DNA from: Solirubrobacterales bacterium
GTDB lineage: Bacteria > Actinomycetota > Thermoleophilia > Solirubrobacterales > Solirubrobacteraceae
NCBI GenBank assembly: GCA_027315115.1
Contig: DAHUYQ010000001.1
Coordinates: forward strand, 17,120-81,119
Direction: 5' to 3'
DNA length: 64,000 nt
This document shows, piece after piece, positions 32,752 through 41,266 of this stretch. The translations under genes were made by a program, and so were the position numbers. The notes below the pieces were generated by a model. The model was given only the letters and a program-made list of their open reading frames with translations. It was not told the DNA's origin and made no database searches. Within the stretch, counting starts at the first letter, position 1. Each line of letters starts with the position of its first letter.

Positions 32752-33896
32752 CCGCCCACGCCCGCGTGCTCGGCTTCCCACCGCTTGAACTCATCGGTGA
32801 AGTAGAGCAGCCGGATCTTCTTGAACTCGGTCGAGGAGTAGAGCGTCGCGCGCTCGCTGATCCCGGTCGACTCCGCGATCGAGTCGAGGATCGCGTCGCA
32901 CTCCTCCTTGCTGCGACCATGGGCCATCGTGAAGACCGAGTAGGGCCAGTCGGCGTAGGTGGGGCGCTGGTAGCAGTGGGAGATGCCGCGCACCGCCGCC
33001 ATCGCCTTGCCGGTCTCCATGATCTCCTCCTCGGGCACCTTCCAGACGCCCATGCCGTTGGCCGAGAAGCCGGCGCGGCGGTGGTAGAGGATCGCCGCCA
33101 CGCGGCGCAGCAGGTTGCGCTCCTGCATGCACTGCAGGTGGGCGAGCAGGCTCTCCTGGCTCATGCCGAGCTCCTTGGCCGCCGGCGCGTATGGCTCGCT
33201 GACCACGGGCATGTCGCCCTGCAGCGCGCGGATCACCGCGATGTCGAGATCGTCGTAGGGCTGGCGCTCGAGCTCCACCGGCTCGCTGGCCTGCGCCGCG
33301 GCCGCCAGCGCCTGCGTGTCGCCCTCCATCTCCAGGTCCATCCTGATCTTGAAGAGCTTCAAGGTCGGAAGCTGGCGCACCGAGGTCGCGCCGGACTCCC
33401 TGGCCAGCACCTCCAAGGTGCCTTCCAGCCCGAGCGGCGAATCCGGCTCGACGGCGATCGTGAACCACAGGTTGAAGTCGTGGTTGCGCAGGTAGTTGTG
33501 GGAGACGCCGGGGTGCGCGTTTATGACCTTCGCCGCGCGGTGGGGAACCTCGGGGTCGACCTTGGCCGCCACGAGCATCGAGGAGTAGCCCAGCGCGCGC
33601 GTGTCGAAGATCGGCGTCACCTGGCGGATGATGCGCTTGGCCAGCAGCTCGCTCACGCGCGCCATCGCCTCCTGCTCTGTCATCCCCGCCTTCTCGGCGA
33701 CGCGCAGATACGGGCGCGGCTCGATCGGGAAGCTGCCCTGCATCAGGTTCAGCAGCCTGCGGTCCTGGTCGTCGAGCGGGATCGCGGCGCCCTGGGCACG
33801 GCTGCGCAGCTTGGGGATGGGCGCCTTGCCCGCGCTCTTAGTCGCCGCGGCGTCGGCCGCGTCGGCCGCGGCGGCCGCTACCTCTCCGAGAGCCAT
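32748..33896 (-). CDS. ahbAB: Fused AhbA-AhbB siroheme decarboxylase-like protein
   Basis: The 382-aa protein contains two Lrp/AsnC-like modules. Module 1 (about residues 35-200) begins LDDQDRRLLNLMQGSFPIEPRPYLRVAEKAG and has HNYLRNHDFNLWFTI. Module 2 (about 215-375) has DIAVIRALQGDMPVVSEPYAPAAKELG and HCYQRPTYADWPYSVFTMAHG. These are the paired signatures of AhbA and AhbB (and NirDL/GH), which decarboxylate siroheme to didecarboxysiroheme in the alternative heme or heme d1 pathways. It may be annotated elsewhere as an AsnC regulator. The gene lies between hemB (19-base overlap) and hemL (GTGA overlap), so a tetrapyrrole role is more likely than regulation. Confidence 0.85.
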   Translation of the reverse strand: MALGEVAAAAADAADAAATKSAGKAPIPKLRSRAQGAAIPLDDQDRRLLNLMQGSFPIEPRPYLRVAEKAGMTEQEAMARVSELLAKRIIRQVTPIFDTRALGYSSMLVAAKVDPEVPHRAAKVINAHPGVSHNYLRNHDFNLWFTIAVEPDSPLGLEGTLEVLARESGATSVRQLPTLKLFKIRMDLEMEGDTQALAAAAQASEPVELERQPYDDLDIAVIRALQGDMPVVSEPYAPAAKELGMSQESLLAHLQCMQERNLLRRVAAILYHRRAGFSANGMGVWKVPEEEIMETGKAMAAVRGISHCYQRPTYADWPYSVFTMAHGRSKEECDAILDSIAESTGISERATLYSSTEFKKIRLLYFTDEFKRWEAEHAGVGG

Positions 33897-34867
33897 TTCG
33901 CGGCCTCCTTGGCGTGATAGGTGATGAGGATGTCGGCGCCGCCGCGGCGCAGCGAGGTGAGGATCTCAAGCACCGTGGCGCGCTCGTCGATGTAGCCGGC
34001 GGCCGCGGCGGCCTTCACCATCGCGTACTCGCCGGAGACGTTGTAGGCGGCCAGCGGCAGCCGGCTCTGGTCCTTGATCTCGCGGATCAGGTCCCCGTAG
34101 GCCAGCGCGGGCTTGACCATCAACATGTCCGCGCCCTCCTGCTCGTCCAGCAGCGCCTCGCGCAGCGCCTGCCGGCGGTTGGCGGGGTCCATCTGGTAGC
34201 CGCGGCGGTCGCCGAAGGCCGGGGCCGAGCCGGCCGCCTCGCGGAAGGGGCCGTAGAAGGCGGATGCGAACTTCGCCGAGTAGGCCATGATCGGCGTGTC
34301 GCTGTGGCCCTCCTCGTCCAGGTGCGCGCGGATCGCGCCCACGCGGCCGTCCATCATGTCGCTCGGGGCCACGATGTCCGCTCCGGCGCGGGCGTGGCTG
34401 ATCGCGGTGCGGGCCAGCAGCTCCAGCGTCGCGTCGTTCTCGACGGTCATGCCACGCGGTCCCTCGCGCAGCACCCCGCAGTGCCCGTGGTCGGTGTACT
34501 CGCACAGGCACACGTCGGTGATCACCAGCAGCTCCGGCGCCGCCTGCTTGATCGCGCGGGTCGCAAGCTGCACCGCGCCGTCATCGTCGAAGGCGCCCGA
34601 GCCTTCCGCGTCCTTCTCGCTGGGTATCCCGAACAGCAGCACGCCCGCGATGCCAAGCGCCGCGGCCTGCGCCGCCTCGGCGGCCGCCTCTGAGATCGAG
34701 AGCCGTTCCACGCCCGGCATCGCCTCGATCGGCGCGCGCGGCGGGCCGGACTCGCTGACCAACAGCGGCAGCACGAGCTGATCCGCGCCGAGGCTGGTCT
34801 CGCGCACCAGGCCGCGCAGCGCGGCGGATGCGCGCAGTCGTCGCATGCGCGTCTGTGGGAAGGCCAT
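33878..34867 (-). CDS. hemB: Porphobilinogen synthase (delta-aminolevulinic acid dehydratase)
   Basis: The 329-aa enzyme condenses two 5-aminolevulinates to porphobilinogen. The zinc site is TDVCLCEYTDHGHCG. The two Schiff-base lysines are in MAYSAKFASAFYGPFR and DMLMVKPALAYGDLIR. The metal/substrate region GADIVAPSDMMDGRVGAIR is intact. It is the first gene of hemB-ahbAB-hemL-unknown, all overlapping, followed at 48 bases by qcrA. Confidence 0.96.
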   Translation of the reverse strand: MAFPQTRMRRLRASAALRGLVRETSLGADQLVLPLLVSESGPPRAPIEAMPGVERLSISEAAAEAAQAAALGIAGVLLFGIPSEKDAEGSGAFDDDGAVQLATRAIKQAAPELLVITDVCLCEYTDHGHCGVLREGPRGMTVENDATLELLARTAISHARAGADIVAPSDMMDGRVGAIRAHLDEEGHSDTPIMAYSAKFASAFYGPFREAAGSAPAFGDRRGYQMDPANRRQALREALLDEQEGADMLMVKPALAYGDLIREIKDQSRLPLAAYNVSGEYAMVKAAAAAGYIDERATVLEILTSLRRGGADILITYHAKEAAKWLSER

Positions 34868-34907
34868 CGGCTTTCAGGTTAGGGCACGCGCCGCTTGGCG
34901 CGTGCCC

Positions 34908-36257
34908 TCACTCGGCTCGGCGCAGGCTCAAGCGCGCGAGCGCCGCGAAGCAGAGCGCGAGCACGAGCACATGCGCCACCGAGATCGCGATCCCCGGCGT
35001 GGAGCCGTTGACGGCGGCGTCCAGCGCCTGCAACGCCGCCTTGTAGGGGAAGGCGAACGAGATCACCGAGATCACGGCGTAGAGGCCGCCCGCCACCGCG
35101 CCCGAGGGCACGAGCGCCAGCAGGGCGAGCGGCAGCGAGAGCAGGAAGGCCAGCAGGCTCGCGGCCCGCACCTCGCGCGCCAGCGCCCCGATCGCCACGC
35201 CGAGCGCCGCGAAGGAGAGCGCGCCGGCCGCCAACGCGAGCAGCCACAGCGGCAGGCGGCTCCAGTCCAGCGCCACGAATGCCCCGATCGCGCAGAGCAT
35301 CGCGGCCGACAGCACGAATGCGCAGGTCGCGGCCAGCGTCACCTTCTCGGCGATCAGCGCGGTGCGCGAGAGCAGCGCCGGCCTGCGTCCAGAGCCGCGC
35401 GTGAGGCGCCCGAGCGCGTGCTCCTCGCGCTCCAGGGCAAGGCCGCCGGAGGCCAGCAGCACGCACACGAACATCAGCGAGATCGCGACCGCCACCACCA
35501 CCGCGAAGCTGTCGAGCGGCGTGCGTCTGCCGTGCAGCAGCTTCTGCTTGACGGCGATCGGCTGGCTCACGGTTCTCAGCACGTCCTTGCTGATGCCGAG
35601 GTTGGTGGCGGCGAAGGCGGCGAAGGCGGCGATCTGATCGAGCCGGCGCCGATCGGCGGGGGAGCTCTGCCGCGCGGCGATGCCGCGCAGGGCGCCGGGA
35701 ATGTGAGACAGGCCGATCAGCGACTGCGGGGCGCTGAGGATCCCCAGTTCGCCGCCCTTGAGCAGCACGTCGATGTCGCGCACCGCGACGTCCCTGATCT
35801 GCTTGGAGAGCGCGAGGTTCGCTTCCGCCAGCGCCGAGCCGATGCCCGCCTTGGCGACCGACTGCTGCAGCGCGTCGCCGTTGTAGATCACTTCGACCTG
35901 CGCCTGGCTGATCCCGGAGGAGATCTTGGCGACCACGTCGCGCGGGATCACCACGGCGGCCAGCACCTTGCCGGAGGCGACCTGCGCCGCCGCGGCCGCG
36001 CGGGTGGGCTCCTTGACCGCGTCGACCTGGCTGAACAGCTCGCTGGCGTACTGCTGCACGCTGAGCGTGCGGCCGGCCAGTTCGACGGACTGCCCGGCGG
36101 GCGTGAGGTTCACGATCGCCACCTTCGGCTTGGCGGGGCTGCGCGAGATCGCAAGGCCGATCAGCAGCGCGATCGCCACCGGGTACACGACGAGGATGCC
36201 CACCAGCAGCCGCGATCGCGCGAGGATCCGCAGGTCCTTGCCGAGCAGCCATCTCAT
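34908..36257 (-). CDS. ABC-2 type exporter permease (large extracytoplasmic loop)
   Basis: The 449-aa protein starts with ATG overlapping the stop of the ATPase gene. One helix near the N-terminus (LLVGILVVYPVAIALLIGLAIS) is followed by a large outside domain of some 190 residues and then five or six helices (FAVVVAVAISLMFVCVLLASGG, LPLWLLALAAGALSFAALGVAIG, ASLLAFLLSLPLALLALVPSG, SVAHVLVLALCFAALARLS). This is the ABC2/YhgE/Pip-like layout. Cargo unknown. The frame upstream of the chosen ATG is antisense-like to the ATPase. Confidence 0.85.
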   Translation of the reverse strand: MRWLLGKDLRILARSRLLVGILVVYPVAIALLIGLAISRSPAKPKVAIVNLTPAGQSVELAGRTLSVQQYASELFSQVDAVKEPTRAAAAAQVASGKVLAAVVIPRDVVAKISSGISQAQVEVIYNGDALQQSVAKAGIGSALAEANLALSKQIRDVAVRDIDVLLKGGELGILSAPQSLIGLSHIPGALRGIAARQSSPADRRRLDQIAAFAAFAATNLGISKDVLRTVSQPIAVKQKLLHGRRTPLDSFAVVVAVAISLMFVCVLLASGGLALEREEHALGRLTRGSGRRPALLSRTALIAEKVTLAATCAFVLSAAMLCAIGAFVALDWSRLPLWLLALAAGALSFAALGVAIGALAREVRAASLLAFLLSLPLALLALVPSGAVAGGLYAVISVISFAFPYKAALQALDAAVNGSTPGIAISVAHVLVLALCFAALARLSLRRAE

Positions 36258-36970
36258 CGCTGTGCCTGCGCCAGAAACGAGACGAAGGCGCTTTCGAAGT
36301 CCCGGCAGCCGGGCTGGCTCGCGGCGAGCTCCGCGGGAGCGCCGAAGAACCGTCTGCGACCGGCGTCCAGCACCAGCACCCGGTCGGCGTAGCGTTGCGC
36401 CTCCTCGACGATGTGGGTGGAGAAGACGATCGCGCTGCCGCGCGCGGCGATCGTGGAGATGAACGACCACAGTCGCGCGCGCTGGGTCGGATCGAGCGCT
36501 GTGGAGGGCTCGTCAAGGACGACCACGGGCGGGTCGGAGAGCAGCCCCACCGCGATGTTGACGCGCTGGCGGTTGCCGGCGGATAGCTCCTGCAGCAAGT
36601 CGTCTGCGCGGTCGCGCAGGCCGGTCTGCGCGAGCATCCGCTGCACGGCGCCATCGACGTCCCCCACCTTCTCCAGACGCGCGAACAGCCTCAGGTTCTC
36701 GGCCACGGAGAGCTTGGAGTAGACCGCCGGCTGCTGGGGCACCCAGCCGACTTCGCTTGCCTGCCGGCTGACCGTGCCGCCGCTCGCGCCCTGCACCCCG
36801 GCCACGATCGAGAGCAGCGTCGTCTTGCCCGCTCCGTTTGGCCCGATCACGGCGAGCATCTCGCCGGGCCTGGCCTCGAAGTCCACGTCCCGCAGCGCCA
36901 CGCGCTGCCCGAATCGCTTGCGCAGCGCGCGAACCGACAGAGACGGCTCGCCCGCCGCGAGGACGCTCAC
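36254..36970 (-). CDS. ABC transporter ATP-binding protein
   Basis: The 238-aa ATPase has Walker A GPNGAGKTTLLS, Q-loop WVPQQPAVYSKLSVAEN, signature LSAGNRQRVNIAVGL, Walker B VVVLDEPSTALDP and H-loop FSTHIVEEAQ. It starts with GTG overlapping the stop of the AI-2E-type permease gene (GTGA) and ends overlapping the permease start, so all three genes are one transcript. Confidence 0.92.
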   Translation of the reverse strand: MSVLAAGEPSLSVRALRKRFGQRVALRDVDFEARPGEMLAVIGPNGAGKTTLLSIVAGVQGASGGTVSRQASEVGWVPQQPAVYSKLSVAENLRLFARLEKVGDVDGAVQRMLAQTGLRDRADDLLQELSAGNRQRVNIAVGLLSDPPVVVLDEPSTALDPTQRARLWSFISTIAARGSAIVFSTHIVEEAQRYADRVLVLDAGRRRFFGAPAELAASQPGCRDFESAFVSFLAQAQR

Positions 36971-38175
36971 AGCGCCCCGTCGCCGGAGTCCCTCCAGGGC
37001 TCCAGCTCCAGATGGCGGCTCAGGTAGATCACCGTCTCGCGCAGCACGGCGAGGATCGGGAGGGCGACCAGCGCTCCGATCACGCCCCAGATCTGGTCGC
37101 CGACCAGCAGGCCGAAGATCACGATCAGCGGGTTGATCCGCAGCGTGTGCCCGAAGATCTGCGGCGCCACGAAGTGGCCCTCGAGCTGCTGGATGCCCAC
37201 GAACAGCAGCGCGACCCAGACGGCGCTGATCGGATCGGTGAAGAAGGCGACGAGCACCGGCGGCACCGCGCCGAGGACCGGGCCCAGATAGGGGATCAGC
37301 TCCATGAAGCCCAGGAAGGCGCCGAAGGCGACCGCGTAGGTGCGGCCGTCCGGGAAGATGCCGAGCACGCCGTAGATGTAGAGCGCCAGCCCGGCGGTCG
37401 TGCCCATGATCACGCTGAAGAGAAGCTGCCCGCCGACGTACCGGGACACCGCGCGCTGCACCAGGCTCGGATAGTCATCGGCCCTGGTGCCGTCGCCAGG
37501 CGGCATCGCGCGTCGCACGAGCACGCCGATGTGCTTGCCGTAGAGCAGCACGTAGACCGAGAGCACGAACACCAGCACGACGTCGACGATCGCGGCCGCC
37601 GCTTCGCTGAGCACGCTGCCGGCGGTGGAGACCAGCGAGGTCGCGCTTTTCTCGATCGTGTCCTTCAGCGTCTGCAGCGCGGTCTTGCCGTGACCCACCA
37701 GTTTGACGTGCAGACCCGCTTTGTCGAGCGTGCTCTGGAGGCCCGCCAGCGCGTGTTCGCCTTCCTTGATCAGATGGGGCACGTGGTGGGCGAACGCTTC
37801 GACCTGGTTTGATACCGGATTGGCCAGCAGGAGCCCTATGCCAGCCAACGCCAGGAAGAACGCGAGATACACGGTGAGCACCGCCAGCCCGCGCGGCAGA
37901 CGCCCACGACGCTGCAACACATCCACGGCAGGATTGAGGATCAGGCCGATCAGCGCAGCGACGATGAAGATCAGCAGGATCTTGCCCGCGGCGCGCGCCA
38001 GCAGGAATGCCGCGACGATCGCCAGCGGCAGCATGACGAGCTGCACCCAGCGGGGCACCATGGTGCGCGGCGGCCGCGGCGGCTCGCTACCCTGCTGCGC
38101 GGATTCATCGGCCAACTTTCGCTCCTGCCGCGTCGGCGGGCTCGAGCTTGGAGCGCCATTGCTCACCTTCTCCAC
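36967..38175 (-). CDS. AI-2E family (YdbI/PerM-like) membrane permease
   Basis: The 402-aa protein has about eight hydrophobic segments, paired at the N-terminus (VQLVMLPLAIVAAFLLARAAGKILLIFIVAALIGLILNPAVDVL) and grouped at the C-terminus (FGAFLGFMELIPYLGPVLGAVPPVLVAFFTDPISAVWVALLFVGIQQLEGHFVAPQI). The latter is the family signature. Homologues export autoinducer 2, act as Na+/H+ antiporters, or have no known role. A hydrophilic N-terminus of about 35 residues precedes the first helix. The GTG start is divergent from the YmdB-type gene 23 bases away. Confidence 0.87.
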   Translation of the reverse strand: MEKVSNGAPSSSPPTRQERKLADESAQQGSEPPRPPRTMVPRWVQLVMLPLAIVAAFLLARAAGKILLIFIVAALIGLILNPAVDVLQRRGRLPRGLAVLTVYLAFFLALAGIGLLLANPVSNQVEAFAHHVPHLIKEGEHALAGLQSTLDKAGLHVKLVGHGKTALQTLKDTIEKSATSLVSTAGSVLSEAAAAIVDVVLVFVLSVYVLLYGKHIGVLVRRAMPPGDGTRADDYPSLVQRAVSRYVGGQLLFSVIMGTTAGLALYIYGVLGIFPDGRTYAVAFGAFLGFMELIPYLGPVLGAVPPVLVAFFTDPISAVWVALLFVGIQQLEGHFVAPQIFGHTLRINPLIVIFGLLVGDQIWGVIGALVALPILAVLRETVIYLSRHLELEPWRDSGDGAL

Positions 38176-38198
38176 ACGCCTCCCATCGTCGGCAGAGT

Positions 38199-39029
38199 AT
38201 GGCTGAGCCGCAGGCGGCCGCGCCTGAGGCCGAAGTCAGCATCCTGTTCGTCGGGGACATCGTCGGCGGGATCGGCAGGCACACCCTTATCGACTGCCTG
38301 CAGGCCCTGCGGGAGCGCCACCAGCTCACGTTCGTGGTGGTCAACGGCGAGAACGCCGCCGGCGGCCTGGGCATCACGCCCAAGATCGCGCGCAGCATCT
38401 TCGCGGCCGGCGTCGACGTGATCACGCTTGGCAACCATGCCTACCATCGCCGTGAGGTCTACCCCTATCTGGACGAGGAGCCGCGCATCCTGCGGCCGGC
38501 CAACTACCTGCGCTGCCAGCCGGGGCACGGCGCCTGCGTGGTGGAGAGCGCCTCCGGGGTCAAGCTGGGCGTGGTCAACCTCTCCGGAAACATCTTCGTA
38601 TCGGCCGGCAAGCCGGCCTTCATCGAGATCGAGAGCGCGCTGCGCGAGATCGAGGGGGCCGACCACATCCTCGTGGACATGCACGCCGAGGCCACCAGCG
38701 AGAAGGTCGGGCTGGGATGGCACCTCGACGGCCGCGTCACAGCCGTGGTCGGCACCCATACCCACATCCCCACGGCGGACGGAAGGGTGCTGCCGAACGG
38801 CACCGCCTACATCACCGACGTCGGCATGACAGGCCCGCGCGGCGGCGTGATCGGGGTGCGCCGGGAGCAGGCGATCGAGTCGATGCGCACGCAGATGCCG
38901 ACGCGGTTCGAGACCTCCGATGTGGACCCGTGGATGAACGCGGTCCTGATTCGCTGCTCGCAGCGGCTGAAGGCCGACTCGATCGAGCAGATCCTGATGC
39001 CCCGACCCCCGCGGCCGCCGCAGGTGTAG
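38199..39029 (+). CDS. YmdB-type metallophosphoesterase
   Basis: The 276-aa protein belongs to the YmdB/TIGR00282 family, with 2',3'-cyclic-nucleotide phosphodiesterase activity shown in Bacillus. Metal-site motifs: ILFVGDIVGGIGRH, VVNGENAAGGLGIT, ITLGNHAYHRREV, LVDMHAEATSEKVGLGWHLDGRVTAVVGTHTHIPTADGRVLPNGTAYITDVGMTG. The usual GNHTWD/GNHxWD is GNHAYH here, so a residue after the metal-binding His differs. The ATG at 38199 avoids overlap with the divergent permease gene. Confidence 0.9.
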   Translation: MAEPQAAAPEAEVSILFVGDIVGGIGRHTLIDCLQALRERHQLTFVVVNGENAAGGLGITPKIARSIFAAGVDVITLGNHAYHRREVYPYLDEEPRILRPANYLRCQPGHGACVVESASGVKLGVVNLSGNIFVSAGKPAFIEIESALREIEGADHILVDMHAEATSEKVGLGWHLDGRVTAVVGTHTHIPTADGRVLPNGTAYITDVGMTGPRGGVIGVRREQAIESMRTQMPTRFETSDVDPWMNAVLIRCSQRLKADSIEQILMPRPPRPPQV

Positions 39030-39033
39030 CGAC

Positions 39034-39056
39034 GCGGGCCCGCGCGCGGCGCCCGC
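39034..39056. terminator. Hairpin between convergent genes
   Basis: GCGGGC pairs with GCCCGC across an 11-nt loop in the 27-base space between the YmdB-type stop and the stop of the opposing phosphatase-like gene. Confidence 0.4.
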
Positions 39057-40529
39057 TCAGGCCACGCCGAAGAAGTCGGCGATGACCGGCGCCACGTCCT
39101 TGATGCTCCAGGGGCCCTGACGCGAGCCGGCGTCCAGCCCGCAGAAGATCAGCGGCGCCAGCGAGTCCTCGGCCCGCAGCGATCCGTGGCTGCCGCCGCC
39201 GACATGAGCCTGGCCGCCCCAGTCGGAGAACTCATAGCCCTCCATCGTCGAGAGCAGCACGTCGCCGGAGGTCGGGCAGGACAGCGCCTCCATCATCCGG
39301 CCAAGCGCGTCGGGGTGGGACTCGCTGAGAATCAGGCCGTCGCGGACGCTCGCCCCGACCACGCCGAGATCTCCCTCGACGCTCCAGGAGCGCCCGCGGG
39401 CGTCAAGCAGCTCGCCGCCGGCCGCGAACCGCAGCTCGCCGGCCGCGGAGCGGATCGCCCCCTCCCGCGGCGCGCCGCCGGCGTCGCGCTCCATCCAGGC
39501 CGCCAGCTCCACGCCGTCCATCGCCAGCGCCTCGCGCACGATCGCCGGTCGCAGCGCGTCGCGCTCCTCCTCGTCGATCACGTAGACCATCGCGGCGCGC
39601 TGGGAGGGGCAGAACGCCACCAGCGGGCGGCCCTCGGCCGCGCGCGCGTCGGGGCCGAGCACGTGCACGCCCGGCAGCTCGGCAGGCAGCGGGATCGCGG
39701 CGCTCATCGGCGCCTGGGAGTGGTCGGCCATCACGATCACCGCGTGGTCCTCCAGGAAGCGCTCCACGCCGCCGGCGGGGGCCATCATCCGCGCGAGCTG
39801 CTGGTCCGCGGCGGCGATCGAGCGGATCTGCGCTTCCGGCCCGTACTTGTGAGAGACCCAGTCGTTGTCGGGCAGCGAGAAGAGCATGAAGTCGAAGAGG
39901 TCGTGCTCCACCATGTGAGCGCCCACGCAGCCGCTGTGGCGGTCGCGCACGCCGGGCATCCCCAGCCCGGAGCGGCACGGCGTGCGGCGGCTGGCGAAGA
40001 CGTCCGCGTAGAAGAGCTCGCGCGGGCCCATCACCGGGTGGCGCATGAGCGTGCTGGCGGCGATCTTGGCGAGCGTCCCCTCACGCTGCGGCTCGTGCCG
40101 GTAGCGGCCGCGGTACATCAGATAGGTGGTGCCGGCGGTGCGGACGCCCGCGTCGTCCAGGCGCTCGAAGATCGTCTCCGGCTTGCTCGCCAGATGCGCC
40201 CTGTTCATGTTGTAGACCGTGTCGGTGAGCTGACGCGCGATCCCGAAGCGTTGGGCCGAGCGGAAGCTCGACCCGTATTCGACGTAGCGCCCCTCCTGGC
40301 GGTGGTACCAGTTCATCCCCGGGATGTGGTGCTGCTCCTGCCCCGCCCCGGTCACGATCGAGGCCGCGCACACGGGCGTCACCGACGGGAAGGCCGAGAC
40401 GCAGTCGCCGATGTACTCGCCGCGCTCCAACAGCGTGCCGAGCACCGGCGCCCCGCCATCCGCGACGGTGCGCTCCAGCATCGCCGGCGCCATCGCATCG
40501 ATCACGCAGAGGACGAGCTTGGAAGGCAT
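39057..40529 (-). CDS. Alkaline-phosphatase superfamily phosphodiesterase/nucleotide pyrophosphatase
   Basis: The 490-aa protein has the two-metal site of PF01663-type enzymes: CVIDAM at the N-terminus, the nucleophile in SAFPSVTPVCAASIVTG, DNDWVSHKYG, VIVMADHSQAP and the late GGGSHGS. No signal peptide is seen, so it is probably cytoplasmic, unlike many family members. A near-C-terminal SLAPLIFCGLD matches prokaryotic members that hydrolyse nucleotide or glycosyl diester bonds. Substrate unknown. Confidence 0.85.
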   Translation of the reverse strand: MPSKLVLCVIDAMAPAMLERTVADGGAPVLGTLLERGEYIGDCVSAFPSVTPVCAASIVTGAGQEQHHIPGMNWYHRQEGRYVEYGSSFRSAQRFGIARQLTDTVYNMNRAHLASKPETIFERLDDAGVRTAGTTYLMYRGRYRHEPQREGTLAKIAASTLMRHPVMGPRELFYADVFASRRTPCRSGLGMPGVRDRHSGCVGAHMVEHDLFDFMLFSLPDNDWVSHKYGPEAQIRSIAAADQQLARMMAPAGGVERFLEDHAVIVMADHSQAPMSAAIPLPAELPGVHVLGPDARAAEGRPLVAFCPSQRAAMVYVIDEEERDALRPAIVREALAMDGVELAAWMERDAGGAPREGAIRSAAGELRFAAGGELLDARGRSWSVEGDLGVVGASVRDGLILSESHPDALGRMMEALSCPTSGDVLLSTMEGYEFSDWGGQAHVGGGSHGSLRAEDSLAPLIFCGLDAGSRQGPWSIKDVAPVIADFFGVA

Positions 40530-40559
40530 CTTGCTAGGCGATGCCCCGTGCGCGCACGG

Positions 40560-41171
40560 CTACCTGCCGAGGATCCGCAGGCCCGCGTAGCGGCCGCTCT
40601 CCCCGCGGCGCCAGCGCACGAAGGCAAGCCAGGCGAACAGCAGCACCGCCACGTACCCGAGCGGGTGCAGCAGGCAAACCAGCGCCGCGAGCAGCAGCGC
40701 CGCGAGATCGAGGTAGACGGTCAGCGCCTGCCGGGCGGTCCTGTCGCTGAGGCGGCCGCGGGCGCCGGAGACGATCGGGCGCGCGACGGACTGCGCCAGC
40801 AGCGCCGCGGCCGCGCCGCCGATCAGGCCGGGCCAGGCGGTCTTGCCGTGCGCGCACAGCGTGCCCGCGAACAGCAGCGCGCCGACGCCGATGCCGATGC
40901 CGGCGAGCGCCGCGCCGGGAGCGCCCGCATCGAAGCGCTCGGCGCCCAGGCGCAACTGGATCACGTAGACGATCAGCAGGGCCGCGGCGGCGGCGACCAT
41001 CCACCAGCCGGCCTGCAGGAAGCTGTAGCTGCCCGGAGCGAGCTTCACCCCGAGCGCGCCGGCCGAGCCCAGGGCGCCCGCCAGCAGGGCGGGCAGGAAG
41101 GGACGCAGGCCCGCGGCGATGCCGAGACCCAGGCCGAGGCCGATCATGAATACGAGGCTGTCGTTGTTCAA
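40560..41171 (-). CDS. DUF4126-type membrane protein
   Basis: 203 aa with about five hydrophobic segments. The opening IGLGLGLGIAAGLRPFLPALLAGALG is typical of DUF4126, and the later LAGIGIGVGALLFAGTLCAHGKTAWPGLIGGAAAALLAQSV and LYLDLAALLLAALVCLLHPLGYVAVLLFAWLAFVRWRRGE support it. The start is TTG; ATG eight codons later is possible. Transport or cell-envelope function is unknown. It is divergent from the aminotransferase gene. Confidence 0.75.
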   Translation of the reverse strand: MNNDSLVFMIGLGLGLGIAAGLRPFLPALLAGALGSAGALGVKLAPGSYSFLQAGWWMVAAAAALLIVYVIQLRLGAERFDAGAPGAALAGIGIGVGALLFAGTLCAHGKTAWPGLIGGAAAALLAQSVARPIVSGARGRLSDRTARQALTVYLDLAALLLAALVCLLHPLGYVAVLLFAWLAFVRWRRGESGRYAGLRILGR

Positions 41172-41266
41172 GGGGGCTGCTCGCTTTCAAAGCGTTGGGC
41201 GCTTTGCTTGCAATGCCGACGCGTGCTTGCCCGCCCGCTGGGGCGTGCGCTACGGTGGCAGGCGCC

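Noticed and set aside
30881..32920. A 679-codon open frame across hemL on the same strand
   Set aside because: Only its last 192 codons (30881-31459) are protein-like; the rest is Arg/Gly-rich shadow of hemL in another frame.
32748..33896. AsnC/Lrp transcriptional regulator
   Set aside because: The fold is Lrp-like but the HNYxRxxxxNLWFT and HCYxRPxxxxWPY motifs and the hemB/hemL context indicate AhbA-AhbB.
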